A stretch of 64,000 nucleotides of DNA from Nocardia vermiculata NBRC 100427 (lineage in GTDB: Bacteria > Actinomycetota > Actinomycetes > Mycobacteriales > Mycobacteriaceae): positions 1-64,000 of the forward strand of contig NZ_BDCA01000025.1 in assembly GCF_001613265.1 (NCBI RefSeq), written 5' to 3'. Shown here in pieces: positions 51,885 to 61,025 of the stretch. The notes beneath the pieces are model-generated. The model ran no database searches and was not told where the DNA came from. It saw nothing but the letters and a program-made list of their open reading frames with translations. The translations under genes and the position numbers were made by a program. Within the stretch, counting starts at the first letter, position 1; the number at the start of each line of letters is the position of its first letter.

Positions 51885-54662
51885 ATGACCGACTCCTGGA
51901 TGCGGGACCTGCGCGACCGGATCGATGGCGATGTCGAGGCCGGTCCGCGACGACGTGTGGAGTACTCCTCGGACGCGTCGAACTACCGGGTGCGTCCCGC
52001 TGCCGTGGTGTACCCGCGCGCGGATACCGATGTGGCGCAGGTCTTGCGCACCGCCCGCGACGAAGGGCTCTCGGTGACCGCGCGCGGCGGCGGAACCTCG
52101 GTGGCCGGCAATGCGATCGGGCCGGGAATCGTGCTCGACTTCAGCCGGCACCTGAACCGGGTGCTGGCGATGGATCCGGGCGAGCGTTGCGCCCGAGTGC
52201 AGCCGGGTGTCGTCCTGTCCCAGCTCCAGGCCGCCGCGGCCCCGCACGGCCTGCGATTGGGCCCGGACCCGTCGACCCAGAATCGCTGCACCCTGGGCGG
52301 GATGATCGGCAACAATGCCTGTGGCCCGCACGCCGTCTCCTGGGGTCGCACCTCCGATACCGTCCGCGAACTGCGCATACTCGACGGGACCGGCGCGGAG
52401 CGCACCCTGGGCACCGATCTGTCGGCGGTACCCGGCCTGCCGGAGTTCACCACCGACAACCTCGCGGCGCTGCGCACCGAACTGGGCCGCTTCGATCGTC
52501 AGGCCTCCGGCTACGGCCTGCACTATCTGACGCCCGAGCGTGGCGGCTCGATTGCGAAGGCATTCGTCGGCTCCGAGGGCAGCTGCGGGCTGGTGCTGGA
52601 TGCGACGGTCGAGTTGGTGCCGATCCCGCCGGTCACGGTGCTGGCGGTGCTCGGCTATCCGGATATGCCCACCGCGGCCGACGATGTGCGCGCGGTGCTG
52701 GCCGGGCACCCGACCGCGGTGGAGGGCCTGGATGCCCGGCTGGTGGACGTGGTGCGCGCCCACGGACGTCCGGTCCCCGACCTGCCGGCCGGCGGTGCCT
52801 GGCTGTTCGTAGAATTCGCGGGAGAGACCACCGAAGCCGCACGCGAGAGCGCGAATTCGGTGGTGAGCGCCTGCGGTGCCCTCGACACCCTGCTGGTCAC
52901 CGAGGCCGCGACGGCAGCCCGGCTGTGGCGGATCCGGGCGGACGGTGCCGGACTCGCCGGCCGCACCCCGAGCGGCGAACCGGCGTGGCCGGGGTGGGAG
53001 GACGCGGCGGTCCCGCCGGAACGGCTGGGCGACTACCTGCGCGATTTCGAAGCTCTGATGCGTGATCATCGAGTCGACGGTCTGCTGTACGGGCATATCG
53101 GGGACGGCTGTATCCATGTCCGGCTGGACCTGCCGATCGCCCGTGCCCCACAGCGTTTTCGCGACTTCCTCTACGACGCCACCGATCTGGTGGTGCGCTA
53201 CGGCGGGTCCGCCTCCGGCGAGCACGGCGACGGGCGGGCCCGCTCGGAACTGTTGTCGCGCATGTACTCCCCCGCCGCCTTACGCGTATTCGAAGAGTTC
53301 AAAGGACTTTTCGATCCGGACGAGATCATGAATCCGGGCATCCTGGTCCGTCCGCGACCGGTAGACGCCGACCTGCGGCTCGCCGGCCTGGCTCCGGTGC
53401 CGGCGGCCGGTGGGTTCGCGCTGGGCGCCGACGGCGGGGATATCGGCACCGCCGTGCATCGGTGCGTCGGGGTCGGCAAATGCCGGGCCGATACTCGCAG
53501 CAGCGGCGGGTTCATGTGCCCGTCCTATCTGGCGACCGCGGACGAGAAGGACAGCACCCGCGGCCGGGCCCGGGTGCTGCAGGAAGTGGTGCGCGGGACG
53601 CTCGACTGGCGTGCCGATGCTGTCGCGGAATCGTTGGATCTGTGCCTGTCGTGCCGGGCCTGCGCCTCGGACTGCCCCGCCGGGGTCGATATGGCGACCT
53701 ACAAATCCGAGACCCTGTACCGGGCCTATCGGCATCGGCTCCGTCCGATCGACCACTACGTGCTCGGACAACTCCCGCGCTGGCTGGCACTCGGAACACG
53801 TATGCCCCGGGCGGTCAATGCGCTCACCGGAGCTCGGTGGCTGCGCGAGCTGGGCATGCGGGCGGCCGGTATGGATCCACGCCGGCCCGCGCCGCGGTTG
53901 GCCCCGCAATCGTTTCGCGACCAGTGGGCGCGCCGGGAGCAGGTGCGCGATGCGCGTCCGGTGGCGATGCTGTGGATCGACAGTTTTACCGATGCCTTCG
54001 CACCCGACATCGGATGGGCGGCCGTCGAACTGGTCGAATCAGCGGGCTACCGGGTCCGGATTCCGGCGCGGCGGGTCTGTTGCGGCCTGACCTGGATCAG
54101 CACCGGCCAGCTCGACGGTGCCCGACGACGCCTACGCCACACGCTCGGTGCGCTGGACGAGCATATCCGGGCGGGAGGCCCGGTGATCGGGCTGGAACCG
54201 TCGTGTACGGCGGCCCTGCGATCGGATCTGCCGGAGTTGCTACCGGATGATCCGCGCTCGGCGCCGACCGCTGCGGCCGTGCGGACTCTGGCCGAATTCC
54301 TGGACGGTCGGCCCGAGTGGCATCCGCCCGATCGGTCCGGTGACAGGGTGCTGGTGCAGCCGCATTGCCACCAGCACGCCGTATCGGGCTTCGATGCCGA
54401 TCTACGGGTGCTGCAGCGAACCGGCGCGGAAATCACCGAAATCAGCGGATGCTGCGGACTTGCTGGGAACTTCGGAATGCAAGCAGGACATTACGACATA
54501 TCGGTCGCGGTGGCGGAGGGTGGAATACTTCCTGCCCTGCGTGCCGCGAGGTCCGGCACGACTCTGCTGGCGGACGGATTCTCCTGTCGTACCCAGGCGG
54601 AGCAACTCGCCGGGCGCTCCGGACGGCATCTGGCTCAGTACCTGTCCGGCGAACGGCCGTAG
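51885..54662 (+). CDS. FAD-linked oxidase fused to Fe-S/CCG domains
   Basis: A 925-residue GlcD-GlcF-like fusion, of the kind that includes quinone-linked D-lactate and D-2-hydroxyglutarate dehydrogenases. Residues 35-210 form the FAD-binding PCMH domain (ARGGGTSVAGNAIG), 240-465 the oxidase cap with YGHIGDGCIHVR, 510-610 a ferredoxin-type region with CLSCRACASDCPAGVDMATYK, and the last 280 residues carry two CCG motifs (VCCGLTW and SGCCGLAGNFGMQ) for a 4Fe-4S cluster. It is the only gene in its unit. Confidence 0.88.
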   Translation: MTDSWMRDLRDRIDGDVEAGPRRRVEYSSDASNYRVRPAAVVYPRADTDVAQVLRTARDEGLSVTARGGGTSVAGNAIGPGIVLDFSRHLNRVLAMDPGERCARVQPGVVLSQLQAAAAPHGLRLGPDPSTQNRCTLGGMIGNNACGPHAVSWGRTSDTVRELRILDGTGAERTLGTDLSAVPGLPEFTTDNLAALRTELGRFDRQASGYGLHYLTPERGGSIAKAFVGSEGSCGLVLDATVELVPIPPVTVLAVLGYPDMPTAADDVRAVLAGHPTAVEGLDARLVDVVRAHGRPVPDLPAGGAWLFVEFAGETTEAARESANSVVSACGALDTLLVTEAATAARLWRIRADGAGLAGRTPSGEPAWPGWEDAAVPPERLGDYLRDFEALMRDHRVDGLLYGHIGDGCIHVRLDLPIARAPQRFRDFLYDATDLVVRYGGSASGEHGDGRARSELLSRMYSPAALRVFEEFKGLFDPDEIMNPGILVRPRPVDADLRLAGLAPVPAAGGFALGADGGDIGTAVHRCVGVGKCRADTRSSGGFMCPSYLATADEKDSTRGRARVLQEVVRGTLDWRADAVAESLDLCLSCRACASDCPAGVDMATYKSETLYRAYRHRLRPIDHYVLGQLPRWLALGTRMPRAVNALTGARWLRELGMRAAGMDPRRPAPRLAPQSFRDQWARREQVRDARPVAMLWIDSFTDAFAPDIGWAAVELVESAGYRVRIPARRVCCGLTWISTGQLDGARRRLRHTLGALDEHIRAGGPVIGLEPSCTAALRSDLPELLPDDPRSAPTAAAVRTLAEFLDGRPEWHPPDRSGDRVLVQPHCHQHAVSGFDADLRVLQRTGAEITEISGCCGLAGNFGMQAGHYDISVAVAEGGILPALRAARSGTTLLADGFSCRTQAEQLAGRSGRHLAQYLSGERP

Positions 54663-54703
54663 CAAGTCCGCCCGGCGACCGCGTGGGTGCCGGGTGGACT
54701 ACC

Positions 54704-54742
54704 CACGCCGGGCCCGTCGTCGAGGGCGGCGGGCCCGGCGTG
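54704..54742. terminator. Bidirectional terminator
   Basis: A perfect 13-bp stem (CACGCCGGGCCCG, 54704-54716, with 54730-54742) and a 13-nt loop between the FAD oxidoreductase gene and the convergent peptide gene. Confidence 0.8.
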
Positions 54743-54750
54743 CGGCGTGA

Positions 54751-54855
54751 TCAGCTGCCGAACGGCAGGGTGCCTGCAGGGATGTGGTAACCCGAACTGC
54801 CTGCGGATACTCCACCCCAGGCGTCGAGCAGCAAATTCAGAAAGTTGGTAATCAT
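54751..54855 (-). CDS. 34-residue peptide gene
   Basis: A short gene with an unusually good start region: GGAGGTATCC directly before ATG 54855. It encodes 34 residues beginning MITNFLNLLLDAWGG and ending GTLPFGS: an N-terminal hydrophobic helix, then a Ser/Gly-rich tail. It may insert into or lie at the membrane. A terminator follows it and a possible promoter (-10 TATGAT, 54931-54926) precedes it by about 65 bases of leader. I know no family. Confidence 0.6.
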   Translation of the reverse strand: MITNFLNLLLDAWGGVSAGSSGYHIPAGTLPFGS

Positions 54856-54925
54856 GGATACCTCCGTCGGGGCATTGCCGAACAATTGCCGAAAAAGTTG
54901 TTCTGCAGGCGAATCGGTGCACGTA

Positions 54926-54931
54926 ATCATA
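54926..54931 (-). promoter_or_regulatory. Possible -10 element for the 34-residue peptide gene
   Basis: TATGAT on the minus strand, within a 16-base stretch (GTAATCATATCGTTAC) that is palindromic at 12 positions. No good -35 is visible. Confidence 0.35.
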
Positions 54932-55115
54932 TCGTTACATGCTCTCGGATTCGAGTGACACACACCATAGAACGTCGAGCGAAATCTCCCTGCTCAGCGC
55001 TGGGAGGCCCCGCAGTGCATTCCGGGCTCCGTGCGTAGACCGTTCCGGATGCCGCGCACTGCAGCACAGGGATGCCGCGCACAGCGATGTCGGGGCGAAA
55101 CGCCACAATGATGCC

Positions 55116-56063
55116 GTGGCAGGACACAGTGACGACGGAGCCGGCGGCGTAGCCGAGGTGCGGCACACGCTCACCGCGTCACGGCCCATCGACCTGGCGC
55201 GCACCTTGGCCCCGCTGCGCCGCGGCTCGGGAGACCCGACCTACCGCGTGACGAGGGACGGTGCCCACTGGCGCGCCTCCCGCATGGCCTCCGGCCCGGT
55301 GACCTCCCGTCTCGTCCAGGCCGGCCCCACCGCGATCGACGCTCGGGCCTGGGGGCCGGGTGCGGCGGAATTCGTCGAACAGTTACCCCGGATGCTGTGC
55401 GTGGACGAGGACGTCAGCGACTTCCGGCCCGAACATCCGCGCCTCGCCGAGGCCCACCGCCGCCATCCGGGTCTGCGCATGCTTCGTACCGGGCTGGTTT
55501 TCGAGTCGCTGGTGCCGGCGGTGATCGAGCAACGGGTCCATACCGTGACCGCGCGTGCGTCGTGGCGGAAGCTGGTCTGGCGCTACGGTGATCCGGCGCC
55601 CGGTCCGGTCCCGGAACCGATGCGGGTGCCGCCGGCGGCGCAGACCTGGCGTTATATCCCCTCCTGGGTGTATCACCGGGCCAATGTGGACCCGCGTCGT
55701 TCGCGAACCATCGTCACCGCCGCCCGGATGGCGGACAAACTGGAAGCGGCCGCGGCGATGGCTCCGGCCGAGGCGGTCCGGCGATTGTGCGCGGTGCCGG
55801 GCCTGGGAGTGTGGAGCGCCGCGGAGATCGGGCAGCGCGCCTTCGGGGATGCGGACGCGCTGTCGGTCGGCGACTATCACCTGGCCGCGATCGTCGGCTG
55901 GTCGTTACTGGATCGTCCGCTCGACGACGCGGCGATGGTCGAATACCTGGAGCCGCTCCGCCCGCACCGGTACCGTGCGATCCGGCTGCTGGAGGTCTCC
56001 GGTCAGGCCCGCAAACCGGCCTTCGGCCCCCGTACCCCGCTGGTCGACCACAGCCGGATCTGA
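55116..56063 (+). CDS. AlkA-like DNA-3-methyladenine glycosylase
   Basis: A 315-residue helix-hairpin-helix glycosylase. The HhH motif is LCAVPGLGVWSAAEIGQRAFG, and the catalytic Asp is in SVGDYHLAAIVG just after it, as in AlkA. The N-terminal 100 residues match the AlkA beta domain only loosely. It should remove alkylated bases. The frame is open to 54939, but GTG 55116 gives the expected length; no strong ribosome-binding site supports either start. It is convergent with the ABC-importer operon. Confidence 0.8.
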   Translation: MAGHSDDGAGGVAEVRHTLTASRPIDLARTLAPLRRGSGDPTYRVTRDGAHWRASRMASGPVTSRLVQAGPTAIDARAWGPGAAEFVEQLPRMLCVDEDVSDFRPEHPRLAEAHRRHPGLRMLRTGLVFESLVPAVIEQRVHTVTARASWRKLVWRYGDPAPGPVPEPMRVPPAAQTWRYIPSWVYHRANVDPRRSRTIVTAARMADKLEAAAAMAPAEAVRRLCAVPGLGVWSAAEIGQRAFGDADALSVGDYHLAAIVGWSLLDRPLDDAAMVEYLEPLRPHRYRAIRLLEVSGQARKPAFGPRTPLVDHSRI

Positions 56064-56098
56064 GCTCGCGACGATCTCGGCCGTGCAGGCCCGGCAGT

Positions 56099-56119
56099 CG
56101 GTACCGGCACTCGGTACCG
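56099..56119. terminator. Weak hairpin between AlkA-like and importer genes
   Basis: Two copies of the palindrome CGGTACCG, separated by five bases, can pair as an 8-bp stem. No T-run. Confidence 0.4.
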
Positions 56120-56144
56120 GGCAGGATGCGCAGCCTTCGCGCAT

Positions 56145-57431
56145 TCAGCTCTGCGCGGCCTCCTCAGCGGCGCGCTGTGCGCGGGCGAGCGCTTCGGGAA
56201 CCGGGATACGGCCCAGGAACATTTCGTCGAATATCGCGTCGATGGCCTCCAGTGCGGCTGCGAACCCGGGCCCACCGCCGGATTCGATTCGACCCTCCCG
56301 CAGTACGTCGAAGAACGGCGAGACATCGACACCCTCGCCCGCCCAATGGTCCCGGTACACCTGCTGGTCGGAGACCACTGCAGGAATGGTGCGCCCACCC
56401 TCGGCGAGATAGCGATTACCGGCGGGACCGCCCAGCCAGGACAGCACCCGGCGCACCGCTTCGGGATGTGCGGTGCGAGCGTTGGCCGCGATCCCGATCG
56501 CATTGTCGGTGCTGACCCGTCCCGCCGGTCCCGCGGGCAGCATGGCGATTCCCCAGTGGAAGGGCGCCTGCTCCGCGATCTGGGCCAGGGTGAAACTCCC
56601 GGACTGGAACAACGCCAGCTTGCCCTGCAGGAAGGCATTCTTCGTGAAGTCGCTGCCACTACGGGTATCGGCCGCAGGTGGGGCGAGGTGCTCATCGATC
56701 AGCCGGGTCAGATAACCGAAAGCGTCCACACCCTGCGGGCTGTCGAACACGAACCGGTCGCCGTCCTGGAAATGCCCACCCGCCGAGCCCAGGTACGGCA
56801 GCTCGATGGACTGGAAATCGTTGGCGGCGTTGTAGGCCCACGGCGCCACCCTGGCCAGCCGCCGCAGCAGCGAGCGGAAGGTGTCGGGTCCGTGCGGATC
56901 CCACCGCAGTCGGTTCAGTTCCGACGGCTCGATTCCGGCGGCATCGAGGAGTTCGCGGTTGTAGAAAATCGCGGTACCACCGTCGACGAATTGCGGTACG
57001 GCCCAGAGCGTGCCGTTGCGGGTGTACTGCTGCACCGCGCCTGGATCCCACTGCCGCACCGCGTCCGGGCCGAGCAGCGCACCGATGTCGGTGAGCCGCC
57101 CGGCATCGGCATAGTCGGAGTACATATTCGCCCAGAACAGATCGTCGACGGTGCCACCGGCCACATCCAGACGCAGTTTCTGCTGATAGGAAGCCCACGG
57201 CACCACCGTGATCCGCACCTGCACGTCCGGATTCGCGTGCTCGAACGCATCCAGCGAAGCACGATAGGCGGGCACGAAATCCGAATCCCAGATGCGCAAC
57301 CGGACCACCGTGCGTCCGGCGGCATCGTCGGCATCGGAGGTCCGGCCCAACCAGAGCGCCGCGGTGATCAGCAGGACCGCGCCGAGGAGTACCGCGACGA
57401 CGCTCAGAGTCGAGGCCTTCACCCGCCTCAT
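56145..57431 (-). CDS. Sugar ABC transporter substrate-binding protein
   Basis: A 428-residue extracytoplasmic binding protein of the carbohydrate group, with an N-terminal hydrophobic segment (residues 9-29), then VRLRIWDSDFVPAY and WAVPQFVDGGTAIFYN, typical of MalE/UgpB-like lobes. It has no lipobox Cys, so the N-terminal helix may be an uncleaved anchor. It ends the operon; its start overlaps the upstream permease gene as ATGA. Layout (permease, permease, binding protein) and sizes fit mycobacterial UspABC, but substrate and identity are inferred. Confidence 0.85.
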   Translation of the reverse strand: MRRVKASTLSVVAVLLGAVLLITAALWLGRTSDADDAAGRTVVRLRIWDSDFVPAYRASLDAFEHANPDVQVRITVVPWASYQQKLRLDVAGGTVDDLFWANMYSDYADAGRLTDIGALLGPDAVRQWDPGAVQQYTRNGTLWAVPQFVDGGTAIFYNRELLDAAGIEPSELNRLRWDPHGPDTFRSLLRRLARVAPWAYNAANDFQSIELPYLGSAGGHFQDGDRFVFDSPQGVDAFGYLTRLIDEHLAPPAADTRSGSDFTKNAFLQGKLALFQSGSFTLAQIAEQAPFHWGIAMLPAGPAGRVSTDNAIGIAANARTAHPEAVRRVLSWLGGPAGNRYLAEGGRTIPAVVSDQQVYRDHWAGEGVDVSPFFDVLREGRIESGGGPGFAAALEAIDAIFDEMFLGRIPVPEALARAQRAAEEAAQS

Positions 57432-58270
57432 TTCAATCCCGTCCAGGTGATCGAGCGCAGTACCTGACGCTGGAACACCACGAACAGCACCACCAGCGGT
57501 ATCACGGCCAGCGTCGTAGCGGCCAGCACCAGGGTCCACTGCTCGTTGTACCGGGTCTGCAGGTCGGCGGTGGCCACCGTGAGTACCTGCCAGCGGCCGG
57601 ATCCGGCGACCAGTGGCCACATGAAACTGTTCCACTGGGTGACCACGGTGATGACCGTGAGAGTCGCCAGAATCGGCCGGCTCATCGGAACCACCACGTG
57701 CACGATCACATCGAGCGTAGTAGCTCCGTCCAGCCTGGCGGCACCGATCAGTTCCGCCGGGATCTGCCGAAAATACTGGCGCAGCAGGAAGATCGCATAC
57801 GGCGAACCGAACACGAACGGCAGCACCAGCGCCCAGAAGGTATTGAGCAGCCCGAGCCGGGCGAACATCAGATACAGCGGTATCAACGTCACGATCGGCG
57901 GCACCATCATGGTCGCGAGATAGATCCAGAACAGCAGATCCCGGCCGCGGAACTCGGTGCAACCGAAGGCGTAGGCGGCCAGAATCGAGGTGATCAACTG
58001 ACCGGCGGTGATGCAGACGGTCATCAGTGCCGTCACCGCGATCGCGCGACCGATGCCGTGTTCGAACACGGCGTGGAAGTTGTCCCAGGTCAGCGGATTC
58101 GGCCAGGTCAGCGGAGATTCGGTCGCGAACTGTTCCGGTGTCCGCACTGCGGTGAGCGCGCCCAGCAGCAACGGTGCGATGGTGCACAGCGCACCCGCGA
58201 GCAGCAACGCATACGCGAGGCCGGACCGCACAGCAGTGCCCGGACGAGCGCGGCGCTTATCAGAACTCAT
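57428..58270 (-). CDS. Sugar ABC transporter permease, MalG type
   Basis: A 280-residue inner-membrane permease with six predicted helices and the EAA loop ELIGAARLDGATTLDVIVHVVVPMSRP that docks the ATPase. It begins 11 bases inside the previous permease gene and overlaps the binding-protein gene, so all three are translated together. No ATPase is encoded here; a shared MsiK/SugC-type ATPase elsewhere probably serves it. Confidence 0.9.
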   Translation of the reverse strand: MSSDKRRARPGTAVRSGLAYALLLAGALCTIAPLLLGALTAVRTPEQFATESPLTWPNPLTWDNFHAVFEHGIGRAIAVTALMTVCITAGQLITSILAAYAFGCTEFRGRDLLFWIYLATMMVPPIVTLIPLYLMFARLGLLNTFWALVLPFVFGSPYAIFLLRQYFRQIPAELIGAARLDGATTLDVIVHVVVPMSRPILATLTVITVVTQWNSFMWPLVAGSGRWQVLTVATADLQTRYNEQWTLVLAATTLAVIPLVVLFVVFQRQVLRSITWTGLK

Positions 58271-59126
58271 GGCCTGCTCTGTTACGGAACAGGCGGTGCT
58301 GGAGCACGGTGATCACCAGCATGATCACGCAGACCACCAGCGCCATGACGGCTGCGCGCCCGGGCCGGGCGGCATCGAACGCCTCGGAAAAGATCTGCAT
58401 CGCCACCACATTCGTGCGGTCGCCGGGACCGCCTCCGGTCAGCGCGTACACGGTGTCGAAGGTCTGAAAGGCGGTGATCGTCCCGGTGACCAGTACGAAG
58501 AACAGGGTCGGGCGCAGCAGCGGCACGGTGAGCCAGCGAATGCGCCGCCAGCCGGTCGCACCGTCCAGCGCCCCCGCCTCGTGGATCTCCGGCGGAATCG
58601 CGCGCAGGCCCGCGACGAAGAACAGCGCGACATAGCCGAAATTCGCCCAGATACTCACCGCCGCTACGGAGGGGAGGACCAGCGCGGGCTCGGTCAGCCA
58701 TTCGATGCGGGTGCCGAGCAACGCATTCAACGCTCCGTCGGCCGGTGCGAACAGCCAGCGCCAGATCACACCGACTACCACCGGCGCGCACATCCAGGGT
58801 AGCGCGAACAGCACCCGGAATCCGTCCGCCGCGCGCCGGCGCACCAGCAGTGCGGCCACCAGGAATCCCAGGATCGTCTGCACGGGCACCACCAGCAGGG
58901 TCAAGGCCCCGGTCACCAGCAGGGCATGGCCGAAATCACCGTCGGTCAGTACCGATCGCCAGTTCCGCAGCCCCACGAACTCCGTGGGCCCCACCAGATT
59001 CCAACTGTGCAGACTCAGCCAGGCGACCAGCGCAACGGGCAGGACCAGGAAGATCCCGATCCCGATCAGACTCGGCGTCAGCAGCACCCAACTCGTCGCG
59101 ACACGACGAACCGCACGTCGGTTCAC
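58260..59126 (-). CDS. Sugar ABC transporter permease, MalF type
   Basis: A 288-residue permease with six predicted helices and the EAA-type loop EIHEAGALDGATGWRRIRWLTVPLLRP. It is the upstream partner of the MalG-type permease. It starts 18 bases after the preceding unknown membrane protein gene, with which it may share a transcript. Confidence 0.9.
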   Translation of the reverse strand: MNRRAVRRVATSWVLLTPSLIGIGIFLVLPVALVAWLSLHSWNLVGPTEFVGLRNWRSVLTDGDFGHALLVTGALTLLVVPVQTILGFLVAALLVRRRAADGFRVLFALPWMCAPVVVGVIWRWLFAPADGALNALLGTRIEWLTEPALVLPSVAAVSIWANFGYVALFFVAGLRAIPPEIHEAGALDGATGWRRIRWLTVPLLRPTLFFVLVTGTITAFQTFDTVYALTGGGPGDRTNVVAMQIFSEAFDAARPGRAAVMALVVCVIMLVITVLQHRLFRNRAGHEF

Positions 59127-59144
59127 AGCACGCCACCGTACCGG

Positions 59145-59924
59145 CTATTCGGTCCAAGTCGTCCAGGCGTGCTTCTCGCAGACCAACGCACGCCCGTCCG
59201 GAGTGCGCGCGGTCTTGTCCAGCGCCGGATCGCAGGTGGCGCCCTCGGTGAATACGGCCGTGGACACCGAATAGGGCCCGGACCACTGGTATCCGCCGGC
59301 GGTGCGCAAACACAGCAGCAGGCTTCCGTCAGCGGCTGCGCCGATCAGCGCGGCGTCCGACCTGGTGCACGACTCCCCTGCTGCCGCAGCGATTGGTTCG
59401 GCGTCCGTGCTGGTGGCGGTCGTGGAAGGTGCGGAGGCTGTGGTCGATACGTCGGTGCCGCCCGCGTCGGTACTCGTGGCCGTGGTGGTCTGGGTGACGG
59501 TCGCGCTGGTCTGGCGGAGGGCCCCGGGGAGATCCTCGAAGGGACCGGTCGACGAGCCGAAACCGAGAACCAGCACCACCGCCGTGGCGACCACCGCCTC
59601 GACCAGGCCCAGCAGCAGGGCCGACATGCCCATCATCCGACCGCGTGGATGGGTGAAGGAGATCAGACCGAAGACGACCGCGACCGGGAAGAGGCCGAGG
59701 AGAGCCGCGACCAGCGCCACGATGGCGTACGGATTCACGATGGGCGGAACCTCGACCCGCAGCCTGCCGGTGCGGCGACGGCTCGCGCCGTTGTCCCGGC
59801 GGTCCTCGTCGGTGTCGGCCACCGGCCAGCGGCCGTTCTGAGTGGTGGTATCCCAGCGGTCGTCGAGATCCTCGTCGGGATAGTCGGACCAGCCGTCGGA
59901 CTCCGCGCGATTTCTGCGGGCCAT
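59145..59924 (-). CDS. DUF4190-like membrane protein with Thr/Ser-rich linker
   Basis: A 259-residue protein. A charged cytosolic N-terminus (1-60) is followed by two helices (about 66-123) of DUF4190 type, a Thr/Ala/Ser-rich linker (about 135-180) and a C-terminal domain with four cysteines and several Trp, probably outside the cell. ATG 59924 follows GAGAGGAACC. It lies 18 bases before the importer operon on the same strand and may be co-transcribed with it, though a functional tie is not shown. Confidence 0.75.
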   Translation of the reverse strand: MARRNRAESDGWSDYPDEDLDDRWDTTTQNGRWPVADTDEDRRDNGASRRRTGRLRVEVPPIVNPYAIVALVAALLGLFPVAVVFGLISFTHPRGRMMGMSALLLGLVEAVVATAVVLVLGFGSSTGPFEDLPGALRQTSATVTQTTTATSTDAGGTDVSTTASAPSTTATSTDAEPIAAAAGESCTRSDAALIGAAADGSLLLCLRTAGGYQWSGPYSVSTAVFTEGATCDPALDKTARTPDGRALVCEKHAWTTWTE

Positions 59925-60315
59925 TCGGTTCCTCTCACGTTCGTGCAGGAACCTTCACGCTGTGTACCCGCCCATCAACGAAGAAGGATAGGTGGCTCAG
60001 CGCGACCCGCAACCTGTCTGGGCAGGGCGGATGGTGATTCACGGTCGTTGCGCCGGACGTCATCCCCGAGCGTCCGGCGCAGCTACCGCTATATCTCTTC
60101 GATCACGTGCTTTCCGACCAGCGCGATACGGGCTGCCAGCAGCCATCCGGCAACCGCCAGGATGGCCTGGTCGTATCGCGTCGGGCCGGGGGTGCGGAGG
60201 GGCTGTGCCCGATGTGCGCCACGGCTTGCCGGACGCGGCCGCCCGGCCGGTAGATAAGTGGAGCCGCTGCGGGTCCGGTGGTGTGCGGCGTGCCGGGGGC
60301 CCGCCGGTAGGGCGG
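59925..60315. other. 391-bp region without a supported gene
   Basis: It lies downstream of the 67-residue gene and upstream of the DUF4190-like gene on the minus strand. An open frame on that strand ends with a hydrophobic helix-like stretch (AILAVAGWLLAARIALVGK) near 60089-60180, but it has no start codon with a ribosome-binding site. It may be a remnant. Confidence 0.5.
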
Positions 60316-60519
60316 TCACGGGATGGCCCGATCGTCGAGTACGCAGCGGCCCTGTTCGACCAGCACCGCCCGGGCACGGCGCCGCACCACGCAGGTGTCG
60401 ACGGTGCAGTCCAGGTGCAGTTGCATTGCGGCGTGGGCCTGTTCGGCGGTCATTACACCCGGATCGGAGCCGCACCGCAGCAGGCCGGCGACGGGTGTGT
60501 GCAGATTCGTCAGTTGCAT
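60316..60519 (-). CDS. 67-residue conserved-type small protein
   Basis: ATG 60519 follows GGAGGTGGCGGT, a strong ribosome-binding site. The peptide has MTAEQAHAAMQLHLDCTVDTCVVRRRARAVLVEQG near its middle, which resembles small actinobacterial proteins with a paired-Cys helix (H-L-D-C-x5-C) ahead of a basic segment. It might bind metal through the Cys/His set. Function unknown. Confidence 0.65.
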   Translation of the reverse strand: MQLTNLHTPVAGLLRCGSDPGVMTAEQAHAAMQLHLDCTVDTCVVRRRARAVLVEQGRCVLDDRAIP

Positions 60520-61025
60520 ACCGCCACCTCCGCCCGGTGCCGCGCCGGTGCCCGTGGTGGTACCGGTGGGCGGTGGTGACCGGCCGTGGTGCGGCCGGTC
60601 GGTGTGGACGAAAGGTCGCTGGTTACCAACGACGACCCGATGACATGAACAGCCATGACTCCTCGTTCCTGCATGCGATACCCGACAGTGCCCGGCGAGC
60701 CGTCGTCGGGGCCCCGCTGCGAGCACACTCTCAGCATCCATCAGATCGGTGCTGCGTGGGGCAGATTCACCGATCTGATCGAAAATCGGCGAATCCACAG
60801 CGTCGAAACACCTTGTGGGAAGGGTGTTCTGCCGGTGCGTGCCGACACGCCCCGGCGTGTCTCGGTGTACGGCGTGCCGGGTCTCCGGAGCGGGATGCGA
60901 CTCGGCGTCTCGCGCCGTGTTTTTCGGGCTGCTTTTGTGGCAGATCACGAAACCGCACCCGTTTCGCAACGAACATATGTTTACCGACAGTACGGGCGGG
61001 TAATCAGAACGATGTGGATCGCGGC
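60520..61025. other. 506-bp region without a supported gene
   Basis: Two overlapping frames are open on the plus strand here, but neither shows coding character or a convincing start. The last 120 bases (about 60915-60985) are richer in A/T and may hold a promoter for the small membrane protein that follows. Confidence 0.5.

Noticed and set aside
60089..60475. 128-residue minus-strand frame ending in a hydrophobic helix
   Set aside because: No start with a ribosome-binding site, and it overlaps the better supported 67-residue gene; kept only as a possible remnant.
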